From Pagrus major (Eukaryota; Chordata; Actinopteri; Spariformes; Sparidae): 64,000 nucleotides of DNA. The stretch covers positions 9,066,664 to 9,130,663 of the forward strand of contig NC_133220.1 in assembly GCF_040436345.1 (NCBI RefSeq), written 5' to 3'. The notes beneath the pieces were generated by a model that was given only the letters and a program-made list of their open reading frames with translations, did not search any database and was not told where the DNA came from. Positions 11,825 through 24,500 of this stretch are shown in pieces; the first letter of the stretch is position 1; each line of letters starts with the position of its first letter. The translations under genes were made by a program, and so were the position numbers.

Positions 11825-12283
11825 GAGATCAATGGTCTTGTGGAGTACTACTGTTTAACATGTAAAAAAAAGTAGTATAAAGTCTTTAGCGGCATCAGAG
11901 GAAGCTGCATGTAATCTGATAAATTGCCTCCAAGTTGGCATTGTGGGTAATGTAGGCACCAGGTTTTGGAAACAAAGAAGAATGTGTGGAGTAGAAAAGG
12001 TGATAGTTCTGGTTCTGCAGTGTCTATTTTGATCATTTGTTTTAAACTGTCCATAAGGAGTCCAACAGCGTCATAGGAGTACAATGCTGGACAAGCGGAC
12101 TGCTTTTCAAAAACCTGGTGCCTACATTACCCACAAAGCAACTTGGTCACTGAGTGACATCACTGGAGGCAGTTTATCAGATTCCATGCAGCTTCCTCTG
12201 GAGCCACAAAAGGTTTTCAACAATTTTTTCACATATCAAGCAGTAATACTCCCGAAGACCTCTACACACTTTCATGAGGAAAA
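11825..12283. repeat. Long imperfect inverted repeat / foldback MITE
   Basis: The left arm, about 11825-11980, contains CATGTAATCTGATAAATTGC and GGGTAATGTAGGCACCAGG. The right arm, about 12096-12283, contains CCTGGTGCCTACATTACCC and CAGTTTATCAGATTCCATGC. The arms align through roughly 150 bp. The right arm has about 18 extra bases (TCACTGAGTGACATCACT region), and a loop of about 115 bp separates them. The right side continues to a TTACCCTTTAA end at about 12304. Confidence 0.75.
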
Positions 12284-12304
12284 TTGGTGGAGTTACCCTT
12301 TAAA

Positions 12305-13814
12305 CAAACCCTCTGATATGAGGTGTGTGTCACTTGCATTTTAATATATTTATATTCTTTATTGTTGGTGATGTTGTGAAGCATTTTGTTGTTAAATGTC
12401 TGTCTTTGAATGGAATTGTTGTTGTTTTTTTGCTATGAACAAAAAAAAGCATTTCCAAAATGATAACAGATGAAACTAACTAACTAGGCAGATTAATTGA
12501 TAATAAAAATAATCATTATTTGCATCCCTCATTAACAGATGAATGTTTTAATTAAGCATACATATTCATAGTACCCATTCGGTTGCCTTCCAATCCCGAA
12601 CAGTCACTGACGTTCCTGATGTTTTTCCTGCCTTCATTCATGCCCCTGGTACTGAGGAACGTTCTGCTTCTTCCAGCTGCACTCGGCACAGACCAGCATT
12701 TTGACTGTCTGGTGTCTGTGAGGGAAGAAAATGTTCAGAGATGCTCCCCGGTGCCTGCCTACATGAGAAACTCTCTTATCTGAACTTTCTCCGCTGATCT
12801 GTAGATGGCAGTGATAGCATGAGTATAAATAAACAGGGCCTGCTGAAATATACACTATTTACATTTTTGCATTCTGCGTGCAGCCGGAACCCATTTGCCA
12901 CTCATTGTAATGCATATCTTTGGACTTCTTTCTTGTTTTGTTTTTCCTCAAGTCCTCTGAGTTCAATTACATTTCACGTCTGCAGAGAATATTACGGCAC
13001 AAGCTTCCAGTGCAACCTGACTCTGGGTTCAGTTTCTGTAAATCTCAGAAATTTCCAAAATGAAGACAGCATCTGGAGTCGTGTTGTCTTGGAGGTTTGA
13101 GCAGCCCTCGGGAGCCTCTCTGCCTTCCCTAAGTAGCTGAGCCCAGCACAAAGCAACCATTGTGAGGCTGCTCTTTAAACCCATCCCAGTTGCTGAAAAA
13201 GCCCTGCATTCAGCGATACCCTGTAAAAATCACAGTGCCAGGGCCAAAAATCACAGACTGGAATCTTGTCTGAGGCCCATGAATTCATAGGATTTGTTTA
13301 GGAGGTATTCATGCAGTATTCTGTTTGTCACCATGCCGAGCTGCTGAGACCGAGCTGACCTATTTCCCAAATTGCACTGTCACACACAGAAAGATATAGT
13401 CTGCTTCAAAAACACTGTTACCACGACAAGCTGGGTTCAAACAACCGATGTGGTTTTGAACATTTGAGACCACGACCGATGTAGGACACACTGTGTAACA
13501 TAAAAAAATCATTTTCAGGAAATCCTGCTGTGCTTATGCAACTCAAACAATGTTTGATGTGATTTATTATGTGAGCTTGAATCACCCAGAAGTGACACTG
13601 ACATTTATTCTGAAGCTACAAATGTTGTTTTGTAGGTTTGTTACCGTCGGATTATTGTTGCAGGAGACAGCAGAGATCAGTAACTGGCTCAAGGGCACAT
13701 CAGCATTAGGGGAAGTACGGTCATTATGGAAGTTGAACCCAGATTGCCCCATGTAAAGGTAATCACCTCAGTTATTCTTCAGTTCTTCACATCTATCTAC
13801 TTAATCGTCTCGGT
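12305..13814. other. Intergenic stretch, nothing recognised
   Basis: Only short unsupported frames occur here. I see no repeat structure or conserved motif. Confidence 0.4.
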
Positions 13815-14860
13815 GGAACATAACTAAGTACGCTTGCTCACATTCTGTACTGCAGTACAAATCCAGTGTACTTGTACTTCTACTTCACTACATCTCAGAA
13901 GCCAGTATTGTAGTTTTTACTCTGACAGCTTAAGTAGGGATGCACATCATGGACTTTTTTCAGCCGATACTGATAACCGATTATACCTGCTTCTTGTGGC
14001 TGATACCAATAAGGCAACTGATAATTTGACACCTGAGGGAAAGAAAGGACTCAGATATAGTGAGCAAAGATGGATAATCTAATATTCCTGATAAAGAAAT
14101 GTTGAAACCATGTTGTTTTGCTCTGAAACTGATCTCATTTTCGATGACAAATCTACCAAAGGTCTGTCTGATATTGCATAATTTAGTCCCAGTTCAAGGG
14201 TTCTTGGATACGTGGGAGTTTGTTGTTGCTACTGAGTGACACGTGAGCTCGCACAGTGCATGCACAGTTAACCACTAATCACAATCATTCCTGATGAATT
14301 TATTAAACAAAGCAGGCCCTGCTTTGGTTTGTTTGATACAATGGACTCCACTGCAAATTATCCACCCCAATTATTCCTGAATGATCATTTCTTTCCAAAT
14401 AGAGCTATTGAAGTAAACCGGTAGTTTAAAATAGTGTTTTGTTGTGTCCTGCAGCCCTGATCCCCAGTTACTAGGACCCTTCATGTCCAGTGAAAACCAT
14501 GTAACACCAAATTTGGTGGATTAGAGGTACAGTATGTGGCTCTGACGGGACAGAGATGCTACTAACGTATGACGATCTTATAGAATATGATGTTTTGCTG
14601 TAGATTAAACTACCCAACAGTATATCAAGTGGTTCAAATTAGCTCAGCCGTAAACATCTACAGCATAAAAGTGCGACATGCAAGGACATTAATCCAAAAA
14701 CATCAGATATAATAGAAACATACTGACAGGGACAATGATTACTTTTACTTTTTATACTTTAAGTACATTTTGCGAGAGTAACCAAGTACAAATACTCCAT
14801 TACTGTACTCAGGTATCTGTACATTACTATTAGTATTGAGACAACTTTTTACTTTTCCTC
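13815..14860 (+). repeat. ACTTTTACTT-type dispersed teleost repeat, copy 2 (interrupted)
   Basis: The 5' part, about 13815-13935, carries TACTTGTACTTCTACTTCAC. The 3' part, about 14570-14860, carries GTAGATTAAACTACCCAACA and ACTTTTTATACTTTAAGTAC. About 600 bp separate them, including a GATACTGATAACCGATTATA stretch near 13966 that itself looks repeat-derived. It is the same family as 9460-9665. Confidence 0.55.
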
Positions 14861-14879
14861 CCGACATTTGAACACAAAT

Positions 14880-15345
14880 ATCTGAACTTTCTACTCCTTA
14901 CATTCTCAAAACAGGCTTGTTATTTTAGTTTTAAACGCATTTGAGGGGAGTTATCGATTATTTATGGCGCTTTATCGACCCAAAATGTCAGTATTTGACG
15001 TCCTGGGAATGAGACCCAACAATCAACTATCTTTCTGGTGCATTTAGGAACAGCTGGGACAAACCCAACTGATTCTACCTTTGAGTTTAATAGTCTTTGA
15101 ATTATATTAATATGACATGAGATTCAGTTAGCTTTGCACATAAATGGCCGGTAGAAATTACCTTCAGAGGGATACTTTTAACTTTTATACTCTGAGTACA
15201 TTTACGAGCCTGTACTTTAAAGAAGTTGAATCAGTACTTTTTTTTACACAGGTATCTGTACTTCTACTTGAGTTAAGAATGTGTGTACTTTTGCCACCTC
15301 TGGGTATTATTACCTTTACTTAAGTAAAGGATCTTGACTGCTTAT
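14880..15345 (+). repeat. Adjacent dispersed repeat ending ACTTAAGTAAAGGATC
   Basis: The segment runs from a TTCTCAAAACAGGCTTGTTA block through GTACTTCTACTTGAGTTAAG to TTTACTTAAGTAAAGGATCT. It is a second fish repeat, possibly related to the preceding one. Boundaries are approximate. Confidence 0.4.
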
Positions 15346-15549
15346 TTGGGGGTTAATGTGATTGTGACAACTGTCAGGACTCCCAGTTGTGTGTTTGTTT
15401 AGTGATTAGCTGTTTCTTTCTGTGTTTGTTTACTTGGTTCGCTTAATTAATGAGTGGGCGGGTGTAAAGATTAATTGATTAGGGCACTCTCAGTCATTTT
15501 CTGAACAAATACCTCCATCTGACACACTTAGGTGAGGATACTTTGGTTC

Positions 15550-15901
15550 TTAAAGGAGCACTATGTAGTTTTGAGAAGAGAAAGATCTTCACTGACTGTT
15601 TTTTTTTTAAATGCCTAAACAAACTAAATAAACTGTCTTTGTTTTCATGACTGAATAAACAAACTGACCTTAAAGGACAACAACAACAACAATTTCATAC
15701 TGTTTTACTTTGTTTATATGTGGCGGACCCTGCCACCTTTCTAGCCTCAAACAGTGTTCAGGGACCTTATTTTCCTCTGAGAACAGCTTCTTTATTCAGT
15801 TATGGAAAAAATAAACATGTCTGAGTTTGCATCATTTCCTCAATAATATTGTAAATATTAAAATGCTGAGTTTGAATTTCTTCTCCATAGTGCTCCTTTA
15901 A
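15550..15901 (-). mobile_element. MITE family A, copy 1
   Basis: It begins TTAAAGGAGCACTATGTAG and ends CCATAGTGCTCCTTTAA, so the terminal inverted repeats pair over about 16 bp with few mismatches. It is 352 bp with no coding capacity. Its interior is the reverse complement of the copy at 41760-42117: GTGGCGGACCCTGCCACC here against GGCAGGGTCTGCCAC there. Confidence 0.8.
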
Positions 15902-16236
15902 TTTTGTCCTGACTTATAACTTTGAGCAATGATTGCAACATTGTTCTTCAACAGGCTTCAGTTCCAGTCACTTAAATCAAGTTTCCCCAAACGTGAATGG
16001 GGCACCCACCTGGGAAGGCAATGGGGCGACCACTGGGGGGCCCCGGACCACAGATTGAGCACCACCGCTGTAGGCACATAAAGGGGGTGGGGAAGAGGCA
16101 AGTACGCAACCACTCAGGGCAGACGGGCACTGGAGCACAAATATTCATCCCCACTTAACATGTCAATCAGGATTAATGCCCCTTACAGACCTCTTCTTTA
16201 GGTTCACCCAGGTCCTCTCACTGGTGGAGGCACCGA

Positions 16237-16244
16237 TATATAAG
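16237..16244 (+). promoter_or_regulatory. dhrs3 TATA box
   Basis: TATATAAG lies about 430 nt upstream of the dhrs3 start codon. It is followed by GGACA/GGACG pentamer repeats (about 16245-16280) and a CpG-rich sequence, placing transcription start near 16265-16275. Confidence 0.6.
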
Positions 16245-16870
16245 GCAGGACAGGACAGGACAGGACGGGACGGGACAGGAGCGCAGCGGTTTCAGTAGCG
16301 CACAGCACGGAGCGTCGCCTGGACTTGTGTCTCACGTCTCTGCGTCTCCACCAGTAGTTTGACAGGCGTAATGAGCGATCACTCACACGTTTCGAGAGCG
16401 TGATGCATGTCGACTAACATGTCAGAGCTCCTTCAAGTCACACAACTCTCCTCCTGCTGCTGCGGCTGCTGCCTTTTCACTCTTCCTCCGTCTGTGGATT
16501 ACTCGTGCAGCAGTTTGTGAGGCTGCACATGAGCGTGTTGTTTTGCATGCGGATAAACTTGCGGGAGCTCCACAGTCGCTGTTTTGGAGGATATCGGCCG
16601 CGTCGTGCGCGTAAACTTGCAGCGTAAACACTCTCTGTTTCTGTCGGCTGCTGCCCGCGAGCACTCTGAGACATGGAGCTGAAGAGCGCGTGTCGTATGT
16701 TTCTCTTCCCGGTCCAGATGCTCTATTATTTAGTCCGAGCCAGTCTGGTTTCTCTGTTGCCGAGCAGAAGGAAGGATCTGAGCAGGGAGGTGGTATTGAT
16801 CACCGGCGGGGGACGAGGCATCGGGCGACACCTGGCCAAAGAGTTCGCCAAGCAGGGGGCCAGAAAGGTA
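16245..16870. promoter_or_regulatory. CpG-rich promoter, leader and first exon of dhrs3
   Basis: CpG dinucleotides are clearly denser here than in the AT-rich flanks, for example in GGCCGCGTCGTGCGCG near 16595. It covers the inferred transcription start, leader and exon 1, as expected of a vertebrate CpG-island promoter. I judged CpG density by eye. Confidence 0.55.
16371..16627 (+). promoter_or_regulatory. Upstream open reading frames in the dhrs3 leader
   Basis: If transcription starts near 16270 and the leader is unspliced, four upstream ATG frames precede the main start. They are 16371-16403 (10 codons plus stop), 16403-16417 (4 codons plus stop), 16419-16520 (33 codons plus stop) and 16529-16627 (32 codons plus stop). 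All end before the dhrs3 ATG. Upstream frames of this kind usually lower translation of the main frame; that effect is inferred here. Confidence 0.5.
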
Positions 16871-16988
16871 ATATCATTTCACTTCGGCCAACTTGTTGCA
16901 CCCACACAGCTCCCTCCTGACTTTTCAAGTTATTTTGCAAGAAACTTTATTTGGGTTCATTGTGTGTCAGTAGTAGTTGGGTCAGCCT

Positions 16989-17023
<35 letters not shown>

Positions 17024-17370
17024 CCCCTCCTCCTCCTCCACCTCCCGGTAGCGGGGTCAGTCATGTCCACCCTGCCCCATGTGTATTGTTGTTACTGTTC
17101 TATGGAAGCAGGGATCATAACCTCTAAGTAGCCTCGTTGGGCCAGCGAGACCGGAGACATTGCCCTCAATTTTGGTTCGTGTATTGCACAAGAGCTCGGG
17201 TCAACCAGGGGCCAGGACTGGGCAGCCTTTATGGCTGATTGATGTGATTATAAGTGCTGCATTGGGCTGACACTCATTCTGCTGAGGTCTGGGGGGATTG
17301 TGCTTCTGACTGACGTGTCCAGAAAGTGTTTTATCCAAAGATTAAGGCATTGACTCCATGTGCCTCTATG

Positions 17371-17423
<53 letters not shown>

Positions 17424-20400
17424 ACAGCCTCACTGCTTCAAAGACATTCACACAATAACACTCCTGCTCTGAGCTTATTATAGTTTTAATAGTTTTTGCC
17501 CTCTTTGCTCTGTTGTAAAATCTGCCATATCACAGCACAACAAAAGGCTCCATGATGCCTTTAATAAGAGCCAGATTAGGTTTTGTTTTCAGGACATGAG
17601 ATGCCTTTTATGGAGTTTAATGAAAAGTAAATGAATCCAACAAACACAGTGAGGGAGGAACAGATCACAGTATCTTGGATCAGTCCAAAGCTAAAGTGGC
17701 GATTCTAACCCATTAGAGTTAGAAGTATTATGACTAGTTACAAGTTATGATTCATTATACTCCCAGCTGAATGTTAAGGTGACTCTTGCTTGTTATTATC
17801 AACATCAGAGTTCGATTACATTCAGATTGCAAGAAGTGCAATATCCAACTCGCAGAAGAGCCAGTCTTTGGTTAAGGTTAGTAGTGTAATGCTGCTGAGA
17901 TGACCTGGCCTCCAAATCTTGTTCTCCAGGTTTAAGAAAACATGTTTGTTTGGTTCAGACCCCAACAAATGTTCACTTCATCTTGATTTTAAGAGTTTTG
18001 CAGTGAAACTGTGATCCAAATAGTCATTCCCATTAATCGTGTGACTCACCCCGCAATCGCAATATCTGTCAAAATAATCGCGATACGATTTGTGGACCGT
18101 ATCATGCAGCCCTTATAACGACTCGTCATTATGTTTCCCAGCCGAATGTCAAGTTGAATTTTGCATGACGTTATCCATCAGGGTTCGGTTATGTTCCGAT
18201 TCAGAGGGCTGTGATGTGATCGCAAAACGATCAGCGATGCATCTCAATTAAGGCGGCACAATTAAGTGAAACCTAATCGAAATGGGGAACCTACTGTACA
18301 AAGCCTTTTCTCCAGCTGTAAGAAAACGTACTTGTTTGGTACAGACCCTAACAAATGTCACAACTTCATGATCTTAACAGTTTTTCAGTGAAATTCAGTT
18401 TTTCAATTTTCAGAGATATCTCCTGAAGTTAGCATGCTAACCAGCTAGCCCCGTCCCATCCTGGTCCCAGGCTCCTGTGCTAGCGGTGTAAACACTAACG
18501 CTCCCCTGGTCCCCAAGCTCACAGTCCAAGCTGCTAATTGCACGGCTAACTGAGCTAACTCGGCTAAGTACCTAGTGTCAGCTACAGTTAGCAGCAGTTA
18601 GCGGTTACACAGGTGATATGCTGCCCGCCCATTTGTTTTGAGTATATATTTGACAGGTGACAGGTAGATTTATTAGTTTACATGATTTGTTTTTTCTCGC
18701 TCAGTGACTGATTTTAAAACATAAAGGAATCGTAGTCATCCATAATTTTTTAAAAAACAGATGAATTTACTTCCATTTTCTTTGCTCATGCTCAGCTACC
18801 TCACCAGAGTGCAAGAAGTAGCCTAGTTAAACACGACGCACATGTTTACATCTGTTGCGTTTCACCATCCACTTGGTTCAGCCGTAAGAAACATGCAGCC
18901 TGGTCTTATAAATATATTTTCTGCATGGAGACATAACCTTTCAACATCTTGAAACATGTGTGTGAGGTGATCCAGAAGTTACCGGATTACACGGCTGAGC
19001 TGGAATAAATCGTTGGATATCATGTTTGCAAACTCTGAAATTGCAAATCAATATTGTCCCTGGAACTAATCCAGTCCTGCAAGTATCAGAGAATCACCCA
19101 ACCCATCAAACCTGTGCACCCTCCAGTCTCCCCCCCACCCTCACCCTCACCATCCCTCACCCCCCTAACAAGGAGCCGTCACTCGGGCCTGAAATGCTCG
19201 AGTGGCTACACACACAGTACCTCAGCCCTGCAGGTCGGGCTCTGTTCCCATCATCACTTCCAGCTACACTTTGTCTTCCAATCCAGCGGGTGAACATTCC
19301 ACAGCTGAGTGCCTGATGAGCTGCCGGTGTCCCTTCAGCAGGGATGTGTTAACACAGAGCAGCGCTATTTTTGATCACCTCAGATGGGAGTCGTCATTAC
19401 ACGGGGATGGGAATGGTGGTAATTTCCCTGGTAGAAAGCGGTGAGCAGCCCAGCTGAATGCTGCGGGTTGTAATTATCAGCACTTGTGTGACAGTGGCTC
19501 ATCTCGCATGCTCTCTCAAGGCGCAATTTTAGCAGCTAGAAAATATTGCTGAAAGCTTGATGAAACACTAACTGCTCGCCCTCTGTCTTTCAATGCGTCT
19601 CCTTGGGGAACGAGCAAGAAGAAACCAGCGGGTTTTTAAAAGCTTTACTCTGCAGCTGCACAACAAAGGATGTCACCACGCTTTTCAGCACCCCATTGTT
19701 GGGTATTATCAAGGTGTGAAGGCTTTGAAAACAACACCTGTGGTAATGTGTATGACAATTACTCCCTGCCTAAAGAGATGCTAAAAGGGAATAGGACGGT
19801 AATTATGAATAGGGCTAACCTCCACGAACTCGCGCTCACCCCAGTTTGAGCCCCTTTGTGATTGGCAGCCGGAATTTCCTTTCCCCTCTCCTCGGCTTTG
19901 GTGTTTTCACGGTGTGAGGAAGACTAACTACAGCGCTGATGAAAGAATCCGGCGAGATGGAGAGCCGAGGACTCAGGAGGGGAGCCAGGTCTTCTTGTGT
20001 GCTGTTAGGGGGGAACCGTTGCAGAACGAAGCCCTGAAACAATAAAACCAGACCAAAGCATTTTTCGAAAACGGCATCCAAGTTCAGAGCGCTGCAAGAG
20101 GTCTTTCAGAACAACTCCAGTAAATAGCTGACAACTTAAAACAGCATAATTCTTCAAAGCTCCTTTTTTTTTCTAAGTATTTTTCACCATGACAACAACT
20201 CCAGGAGAAAGTGATCGCAGAAAACATGGATTTTATGTGGTTGTTAACATTACATAAAGAGATCAGTGCACGGAGGATGAACCAAACCGAGGCACTGACA
20301 ACAGGTTTATGTCAGTGTGTGTGTGTGTGTGTGTTGTGCTGGAGGCGGGAAGCACACCGCTCCCAGCTGGGTATTGCCCTGCAACTGACCTTGCTGTCTC

Positions 20401-21466
20401 CGCAGTAATTAGACAGCGGCAGGCGACTGCCTCCTGAACTCCTGCTGCCCCCTCTGTGTGCCGCCTCTCTGCTGGCCCATACAATGGGTGTGAAAAGGAG
20501 GGTTCATACCCACCCATACATTCAGACCTGAGAGATAGAGTATCACTGTAATTCAGCTGGAGCTACCGGGGACACGGAGACGAACACCACAGCCGGTATT
20601 GAGTGGCATCTCCAATCCCTCTCAAGGTCTCGTGTCGAGGCTTCGGCGACGTTAATTTGTTGATCAGACAGCTTTTACTTCCAGCATGTGTTGAAGTCTT
20701 GTTAGGCACGCCTGGTTAGAAACAATCACTGGTGTATCACTGATAGCAAAGGCGGCTTGAGCAAGGTCAATTAAAAACTGTTTTCTTACTGTTTCTATCC
20801 AGATAGCAATTTGGTTGGTGCTTGTTTGTTCTGAGGGTCCCGTGTGTTGTGACGGGTGATAAACCTAATGAATTAAATAACATTTTAACAGGAGAGCACA
20901 GTTTGAGTGCTGACTTTTAATGAGAGCTGTCAGCTTTGTTTGTAAGGCTCAAATCCTATTAAAAGCTTTCAGTTATTTATCAAGACCTGTCTGCCTTCGC
21001 TGATTACTCAAACGGGCTTGCAAATGAAGCAAACAAAAAAAAAAGCCCAATCAAAAAGCAACTCAAACAAGGGCCGTTCACAGAGGGAGCCAAACCCCTT
21101 ATTGCTTCTGATCTGATAAAGAAATAAAGAACACATTCCAGACTGTAATCTTTGATGTCTCTGGAGCTTTACCCTGTCAGTGTTTCTGTGTTTGACTCGT
21201 TTACTATCAGACAGCTATTGACACACGAGCGCAACATTAAAAGCAATCGCAGCGCAGTAATTTGATGATTTCTAAGAGCCGTGTCTGCGCAAATTAACGC
21301 ACTGTCAGTGCCAGTGTGTTATGTTTGGCTCCACATAAATGCTGGGTAAATTTGAAGAGATTGGCGCTGTCTGAAAGTGTCCTGTTACCGCAGGAGGACA
21401 GGTTCAATACGTGCAAAAGATGACGTGTGATCATCTGTAGCAATGGGAAGCCACACACACACTCTC

Positions 21467-21529
<63 letters not shown>

Positions 21530-24500
21530 GTACACACACGCAGCCTGTCTGTCGCTCACATACACAAGATCACTTTCCAGTAGACTTTTTGCTCAAATAT
21601 TAACCTTGGTCACGGGCGACCGGCCAAATCCCACACTGGCGTCCTCAGCACTTCACACACGCACTGTTTTCAGACTCCCTGACCAGAAATGACGGGGCTC
21701 ATCTGCCCAACAGGCCGTGTAATCTCTTTGAGAATTTGTGTTTGAGAGATGAGGAGGGCTCACCCCCTGATTTCATTACCTTTCCCTGACCCCGAAGACT
21801 GACAGATCTAATTGCCCAATCACTAGTCCCCCACCTCCATCCAACCCCATGTTCCCTGCTCAAATGACCGGCCTTCATTTAGTCTCCGGGTGGATGAAGA
21901 GACAGTTCATTCACACAGCAGCCCCCGAGCCTTTAATCTTGCTCGAAAACTATTTGTTGGAGTGAAAATGGCCTCTCTGTTCTCTGAATGAAAAGAACAT
22001 CGCTGCCCAAAGATCCCCACAGTTACACCAGGTCTCACTGCCAGAAAATATTGCGCAAAACTGACGTAATGTTGTGTTGATGACTGACTGTGAAAACAAC
22101 CCCTTTTGTTCCATTTATAGGCTACAGTTCACTTGCTTCTGATCTCGGCACAGTTTCGGTGCATGCAGAACATTTCCCTATTTGTCTCTAACCTTTTGAA
22201 TTTTTTAAATTTTTTTTGCTAGGTGATCCTGTGGGGCCGAACAGAGAAGTGCCTCAAAGAAACAGCTGACGAGATCTCTGTCTCAGGAACAGAGTGCCAT
22301 TACTTCCTGTGTGATGTGGCCAATCGGGAGGAAGTCTACAAGCAAGCCAAGGTGGTTAGAGAAAAGGTACACCAGTTTTATATTTAGAGACGTTTCTGCT
22401 TGCACAAAAAGGAACCGTGTTTGCACACAGTGAACCTCTTCATAAAGTATTTCTCTGTGATGCCTCTCTGTCTCCTCTCCTATGTATACTGGCTCTGAGC
22501 CGCTGTCTCTCCCATCTGGTGTATAGATTACACTTCATCTGAAATATCTGAATAAGAGCGGGGAATATTGCTGAAAGCTCTGGTGCAGCACAACTGTGTC
22601 ATCTCATGAAGGCAGACAGAAAACACACAAGATCTCTGACAGCGTTCTCTTTTTTTCCCCTCGCTGTGCTTTTCAATCTCAGGTCGGAGATGTTACGATA
22701 CTCGTGAACAATGCAGCTGTAGTCCACGGCAAAAGTCTGATGGACAGCGATGACGACGCCCTTCTGAAATCCCAACACATCAATACCATGGGACAGTTCT
22801 GGGTAAGACTTGCAGGAAATTAAAGCAGAGGGAGCTCGCATGCAGAAGAAGGGGAATTCCTCCGAGCAGATTATCCTTATCGTTTTCATATTTTGATTAT
22901 AGCGTGGCAGTATTTACAGTAGGCACCCCCGGACTTGTCAATCACGACTGCTATTATGGCAGGTTAAGTAGGGTATTTCCAATTCTCCTCTCAGCCCCTG
23001 AAACATCAGAGGGGATTTGAAACTTGTGGCATTTTTATTTTGAATGGAGATCAAAAGGCTGTAATATGCAGACAGAAATGCAATTATCAACTAAATGGAA
23101 ATAGAAATTTCATCTGTGGTTACACTGCGGGCCTGTTACTCTTGTCTGTTCTTCTTTTTCCCTCTGCTGAATATATTTCACCTTCTATTTGTATGCTTCT
23201 CTCCACCCTGAATTAATTCTCCGCCTTCATTTAACCCTTTTTTTCCTCCCTCACCCCCAGACTACAAAAGCCTTCCTGCCTCGGATGCTGGAGCTGCAGC
23301 ACGGCCATGTAGTGTGCATAAACTCCATCCTGTCCCAGTCTCCCATCCCTGGAGCCATAGACTACTGCACCTCCAAGGCCTCGTCGCTGGCCTTCATGGA
23401 GAGCCTGACGCTGGGCCTGCTGGACTGTCCCGGCGTCGGCTGCACCACCGTGCTTCCCTTTCACACCAACACAGAGATGTTCCAGGGCATGAGAGTCAGG
23501 TATTTATGCATATATATATATACATATTTTTTATTTTTAGCCAAGCTGGAGGGATGGTGATGCTGGTCCTCAGGTCCATAGATCCTATGAATGTACTTTC
23601 ATGTTCCCCACAGGATGAACCACACAGACAGTGGGGACCTTTCCTCTTGCACCACATTGAAATTTATAGTTCAGAGAGAATATCTTAACAACTACTGGGT
23701 GGATTTCTGGGAACTTTGCTATATATATCCAAGGTCCCTTGATATTCTGAATACTTATTCATCCAGCCCCACCACTGCTCACTTAATAGTTAATTTGGCT
23801 TTTTATCTACTTGTTGGATATGTTTGGTTCCCAGACAATGAATCCGATGAACTTTAGTGATCCCCTGACTTTCCCTTTTTAATGAGCTACTCCCTAGTAG
23901 ACCCTAATAAAAGACGGTCACAGTGCTTGGAATCTAAAGTGAAAGTTTATGACTTTGCGCAACTGTCAGACAGAAACTCCCCCACAGTTTCATTGTGACT
24001 ATGAATATTATTGATCTACTTGGCCTTAATAAATGTAAGTAATAGTAGTAGTAGCAAAAGTAGTAGCATCTCAATCACCAAAAAAGGAGTTTTCCTGGTC
24101 ATTCATTCATTAAGCAGTTTATTGATTGTCGGCCCATCTGCCCTCTAGCGGCTGTTTTGAGGCATTTGTAGACGCTTTAAAGGTGTGATATGTAACAATT
24201 GGCCACCTGTCGATTTGATTCTCAAAACAAAAAGGGGGCAGCATATTGCTGGAGTACCCGCTAACTGCTGTTAACTGCAGTTGCCATTAGCCAGTTAGCT
24301 CAGTTAGCCGTGCAGCTAGCAGTTCGGAATGGGAGCCCGGAGCACCAGGGGAGTGTTGCTGTTTACATCACTAGAGCAGGAGCTTTGGACTGTGATTTCT
24401 TCACATTCATAGTGTAGTTAGTTTTTGAATGTTTTCAACAAAAAATCTCACATATTGCACCTTTTAAATCTATAATAGTGCTAAAGTGTGCGACACAGAC

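Larger units (their letters stand above)
16868..22222 (+). other. dhrs3 intron 1
   Basis: This 5.36-kb intron holds (CA)15 at 16991-17020, a GT run at 17374-17422, a diverged direct duplication (about 17735-18395), a MITE family B copy (about 18400-18665), GT runs at 20315-20334 and 21469-21526, and a T-rich acceptor tract. No exon-like frame has family support. First introns often carry enhancers, but none is identifiable by eye. Confidence 0.6.

Noticed and set aside
16201-16215. GGTTCA-CCC-AGGTCC just upstream of the dhrs3 TATA box as a nuclear-receptor site
   Set aside because: The spacing is 3 and the second half-site is imperfect. It does not fit the DR2 or DR5 sites usual for retinoic acid receptors.
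21294-21692. Frames encoding (TH)n or (CV)n repeats over GT microsatellites here and at 17248-17451 and 25129-25460
   Set aside because: They are translations of dinucleotide repeats.
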